Part shown: piece after piece, positions 62,545 through 64,000 of the stretch
Layout of the letters: each line of letters opens with the position of its first letter
Position numbering within the stretch: position 1 is the first letter of the stretch
Assembly (NCBI RefSeq): GCF_001665235.1
Contig: NZ_LZSC01000011.1
Location: 62,001 to 126,000, forward strand
Source of the DNA: Mycobacterium sp. 1100029.7
GTDB lineage: Bacteria; Actinomycetota; Actinomycetes; Mycobacteriales; Mycobacteriaceae
Direction: 5' to 3'
Length of the DNA stretch: 64,000 nucleotides
Notes under the pieces: generated by a model
The model's input: only the letters and a program-made list of their open reading frames with translations
What the model was told of the DNA's origin: nothing
Database searches by the model: none
Made by a program: the position numbers and the translations under genes

Positions 62545-63927
62545 CTAATCGAGCGGCGCCATCTCCTGCAGCATGGTGGGAATGAGTTCGCTGACGGTGG
62601 GATGGATGTGCATTGTGCGCGCCAGTGTCGTGTAGGGCGCCTTGGCCGACATGACGTCGAGGATCGCGTGGATCGCCTCGTCACCACCGACGCCCAGAAT
62701 CGCGGCCCCCAAGATCTGCTGTGTCTCGGCGTCGACGACGACCTGCATAAAGCCTTGCGTCTCACCCTTTTCCACGGCTCGGCCGACTCGGGTCATCGGT
62801 CGCTTACCCAGTAACGCCTTGCGGCCCGACTTGCGCACCTCGTCGACGGTCATGCCGGCCCGGCCCAGCGGCGGATCGATGTAGAGCGCGTAGGTGGGGA
62901 TGCGGTCGCTGACCCGGCGCGGGTCGTCATCGAGCAGGTTGGCGGCCACGATCTCGAAATCGTTGTACGAGGTGTGGGTGAAGGCGCCCTTGCCGTTGCA
63001 ATCACCCATCGCCCAGATGTGGTCGACGTTGGTCTGGAGCGCGTCGTCGACGGTGATGTAGCCACGCGCGTCGGTTTGCACGCCGGCGGCCGCGAGCCCC
63101 AAGTCGTCGGTGTTGGGCCGCCGTCCCACCGCCAGCAGCAGATGACTACCCGAGATGGGGTCGGCCCCGGCACCTGTGGTTAAGTCGAATCCGTTGTCCG
63201 TCTTGGTGATTCGGACGTCGTCGGCACCCAGGACGACCTGGATGTTTTCCGCCTCCAGGATTTCCTTGATGGTGGCCGACACGTCGTCGTCTTCGCGCGC
63301 GGCCAGCCGCGGGCCACGCTCCACGACGGTGACCTGGGCGCCGAAACGGCTGTACATCTGGGCGAACTCCAGTGCGATGTAACTGCCGCCGACGATGACG
63401 AGATGGTGTGGCAGCGTGTCGAGTTCGAGGATGGACACATTGGTGAGGAACTCGACGTCGTCGAGCCCCGGGATGTCGGGCACCACCGCGCGGCCACCGA
63501 CATTGAGGAAGATCCGGTCGCCGTGCAGTTCCGCTTGCCCATCGGCCGTGCCGACACGCAGGGTGTGCGGATCGATGAATTCGGCGTGGCCCCGGAAGAC
63601 GGTGCAACCGTCCATGCCCTCCAGCCAATCCTCGACGCCCTTGCGGTCGGCGAGCATGATGCCGTCCTTGCGCGCCTTGACTTTTGCCATGTCCACGCTG
63701 ATCGAGCCGGTCGCGACTCCGTACTCGGTGCTGCGGCGCGCCAGGTGCGCGACGTGCGCGCTGGCCACCAGCGTCTTGGTCGGGATACAGCCGTTGTTGA
63801 CGCAGGTGCCGCCGACCAGCTTGCGCTCGATGATCGCAACCCGTTGGCCGGCCGCCGTCAGGCGTCCCGCCAGCGGCGGGCCCGCCTGTCCGGCGCCGAC
63901 AATGATCGCATCGAAATGCGTTGTCAC
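62545..63927 (-). CDS. FAD-dependent pyridine nucleotide-disulfide oxidoreductase (mercuric reductase-like)
   Basis: A 460-residue flavoprotein. The FAD-binding motif is GAGQAG (11-16), the redox-active disulfide is GGTCVNNGCIPTK (Cys42 and Cys47), and the second glycine motif is IVGGSYIALEFAQMYSRFG. The C-terminal HIHPTVSELIPTM has the His-Glu pair of disulfide reductases. The N-terminal mercury-binding domain and C-terminal Cys pair of MerA are absent, so the substrate is probably an organic or thiol/quinone compound. GTG 63927 overlaps the upstream membrane gene stop as GTGA. Confidence 0.9.
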   Translation of the reverse strand: MTTHFDAIIVGAGQAGPPLAGRLTAAGQRVAIIERKLVGGTCVNNGCIPTKTLVASAHVAHLARRSTEYGVATGSISVDMAKVKARKDGIMLADRKGVEDWLEGMDGCTVFRGHAEFIDPHTLRVGTADGQAELHGDRIFLNVGGRAVVPDIPGLDDVEFLTNVSILELDTLPHHLVIVGGSYIALEFAQMYSRFGAQVTVVERGPRLAAREDDDVSATIKEILEAENIQVVLGADDVRITKTDNGFDLTTGAGADPISGSHLLLAVGRRPNTDDLGLAAAGVQTDARGYITVDDALQTNVDHIWAMGDCNGKGAFTHTSYNDFEIVAANLLDDDPRRVSDRIPTYALYIDPPLGRAGMTVDEVRKSGRKALLGKRPMTRVGRAVEKGETQGFMQVVVDAETQQILGAAILGVGGDEAIHAILDVMSAKAPYTTLARTMHIHPTVSELIPTMLQEMAPLD

Positions 63928-64000
63928 TTAACCGCTGTCAGCAGGTAGTCGGTCAGCACATTTCCGGTCACCGCAAGGATGACGAACGCGCCCAGGATGG
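63924..64000 (-). CDS. Membrane protein, C-terminus only (Rv2120c-like)
   Basis: The window edge cuts this gene. The visible frame reads ILGAFVILAVTGNVLTDYLL then TAVK and a TGA at 63924, overlapping the GTG of the oxidoreductase. This is a hydrophobic helix typical of a membrane protein. M. tuberculosis has a membrane protein gene (Rv2120c) in this place. Confidence 0.6.
   Translation of the reverse strand, partial: ILGAFVILAVTGNVLTDYLLTAVK

Overview
The window is a high-GC actinobacterial chromosome segment that reads as a Mycobacterium. It carries the Pup-proteasome system (mpa, dop, pup, prcB, prcA, pafA, pafB, pafC), an aerobic cobalamin pathway, a PPE protein, a 13E12-family HNH protein with an SOS box, sigC, tatA/tatC and many GTG or leaderless starts. 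Gene order follows what I remember of the M. tuberculosis Rv2053c-Rv2120c interval, with insertions. No rRNA, tRNA, CRISPR array or transposase was seen.

Region 1 (1-7.6 kb) holds accessory metabolism: a partial amidohydrolase, fxsA, a dienelactone hydrolase, a DJ-1-like protein and a flavin/F420 split-barrel protein. A DUF1214 protein-sulfotransferase-TetR-SDR cluster follows, with a perfect 14+1+14 palindrome upstream. Region 2 (7.6-25.4 kb) is the cobalamin region: cobN (minus), cobG-cobH-cobIJ (plus) and SDR-cobL-cobM-cobK (minus, overlapping starts and stops). Set among these genes are an alpha/beta hydrolase, a 13E12 protein, a flavin monooxygenase, a PPE protein, and sigC, whose reading frame is continuous with an upstream zinc-finger membrane domain.

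Region 3 (25.4-40.0 kb) is the most unusual part. Two large proteins with the same ~200-residue N-terminal domain (524 and 620 aa; the second has a DUF1023-like hydrolase domain) flank an array. The array has four repeats of a module: a full or broken copy of a Gly/Ala/Pro-rich 309-aa gene, then two paralogous single-pass membrane proteins with two conserved cysteines. Every small membrane gene starts with GTG 6-7 bases after a TANNNT hexamer, as expected for leaderless transcripts. A 2.3-kb part is duplicated at a constant offset of 3717 bp. The array ends in a 730-aa Pro/Ala-rich protein of the Rv2082/Rv3899c type. The large proteins and one internal cluster share a promoter-like element with GGTGAATTGACC. 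The layout resembles a polymorphic effector locus with expanded partner genes; this is inference.

Region 4 (40.0-64.0 kb) is conserved housekeeping: pepE, a 5'-3' exonuclease, then the minus-strand block pafA-pafB-pafC-tatA-tatC-helY-membrane protein. A GAF/PP2C phosphatase lies between pafA and the dop/pup-prcB-prcA cluster. After these come two Rv2113/Rv2114-like genes, mpa, lppK, a DUF503 gene, trmI, a RecB-like nuclease, a flavoprotein disulfide reductase and the end of a membrane protein cut by the window edge.
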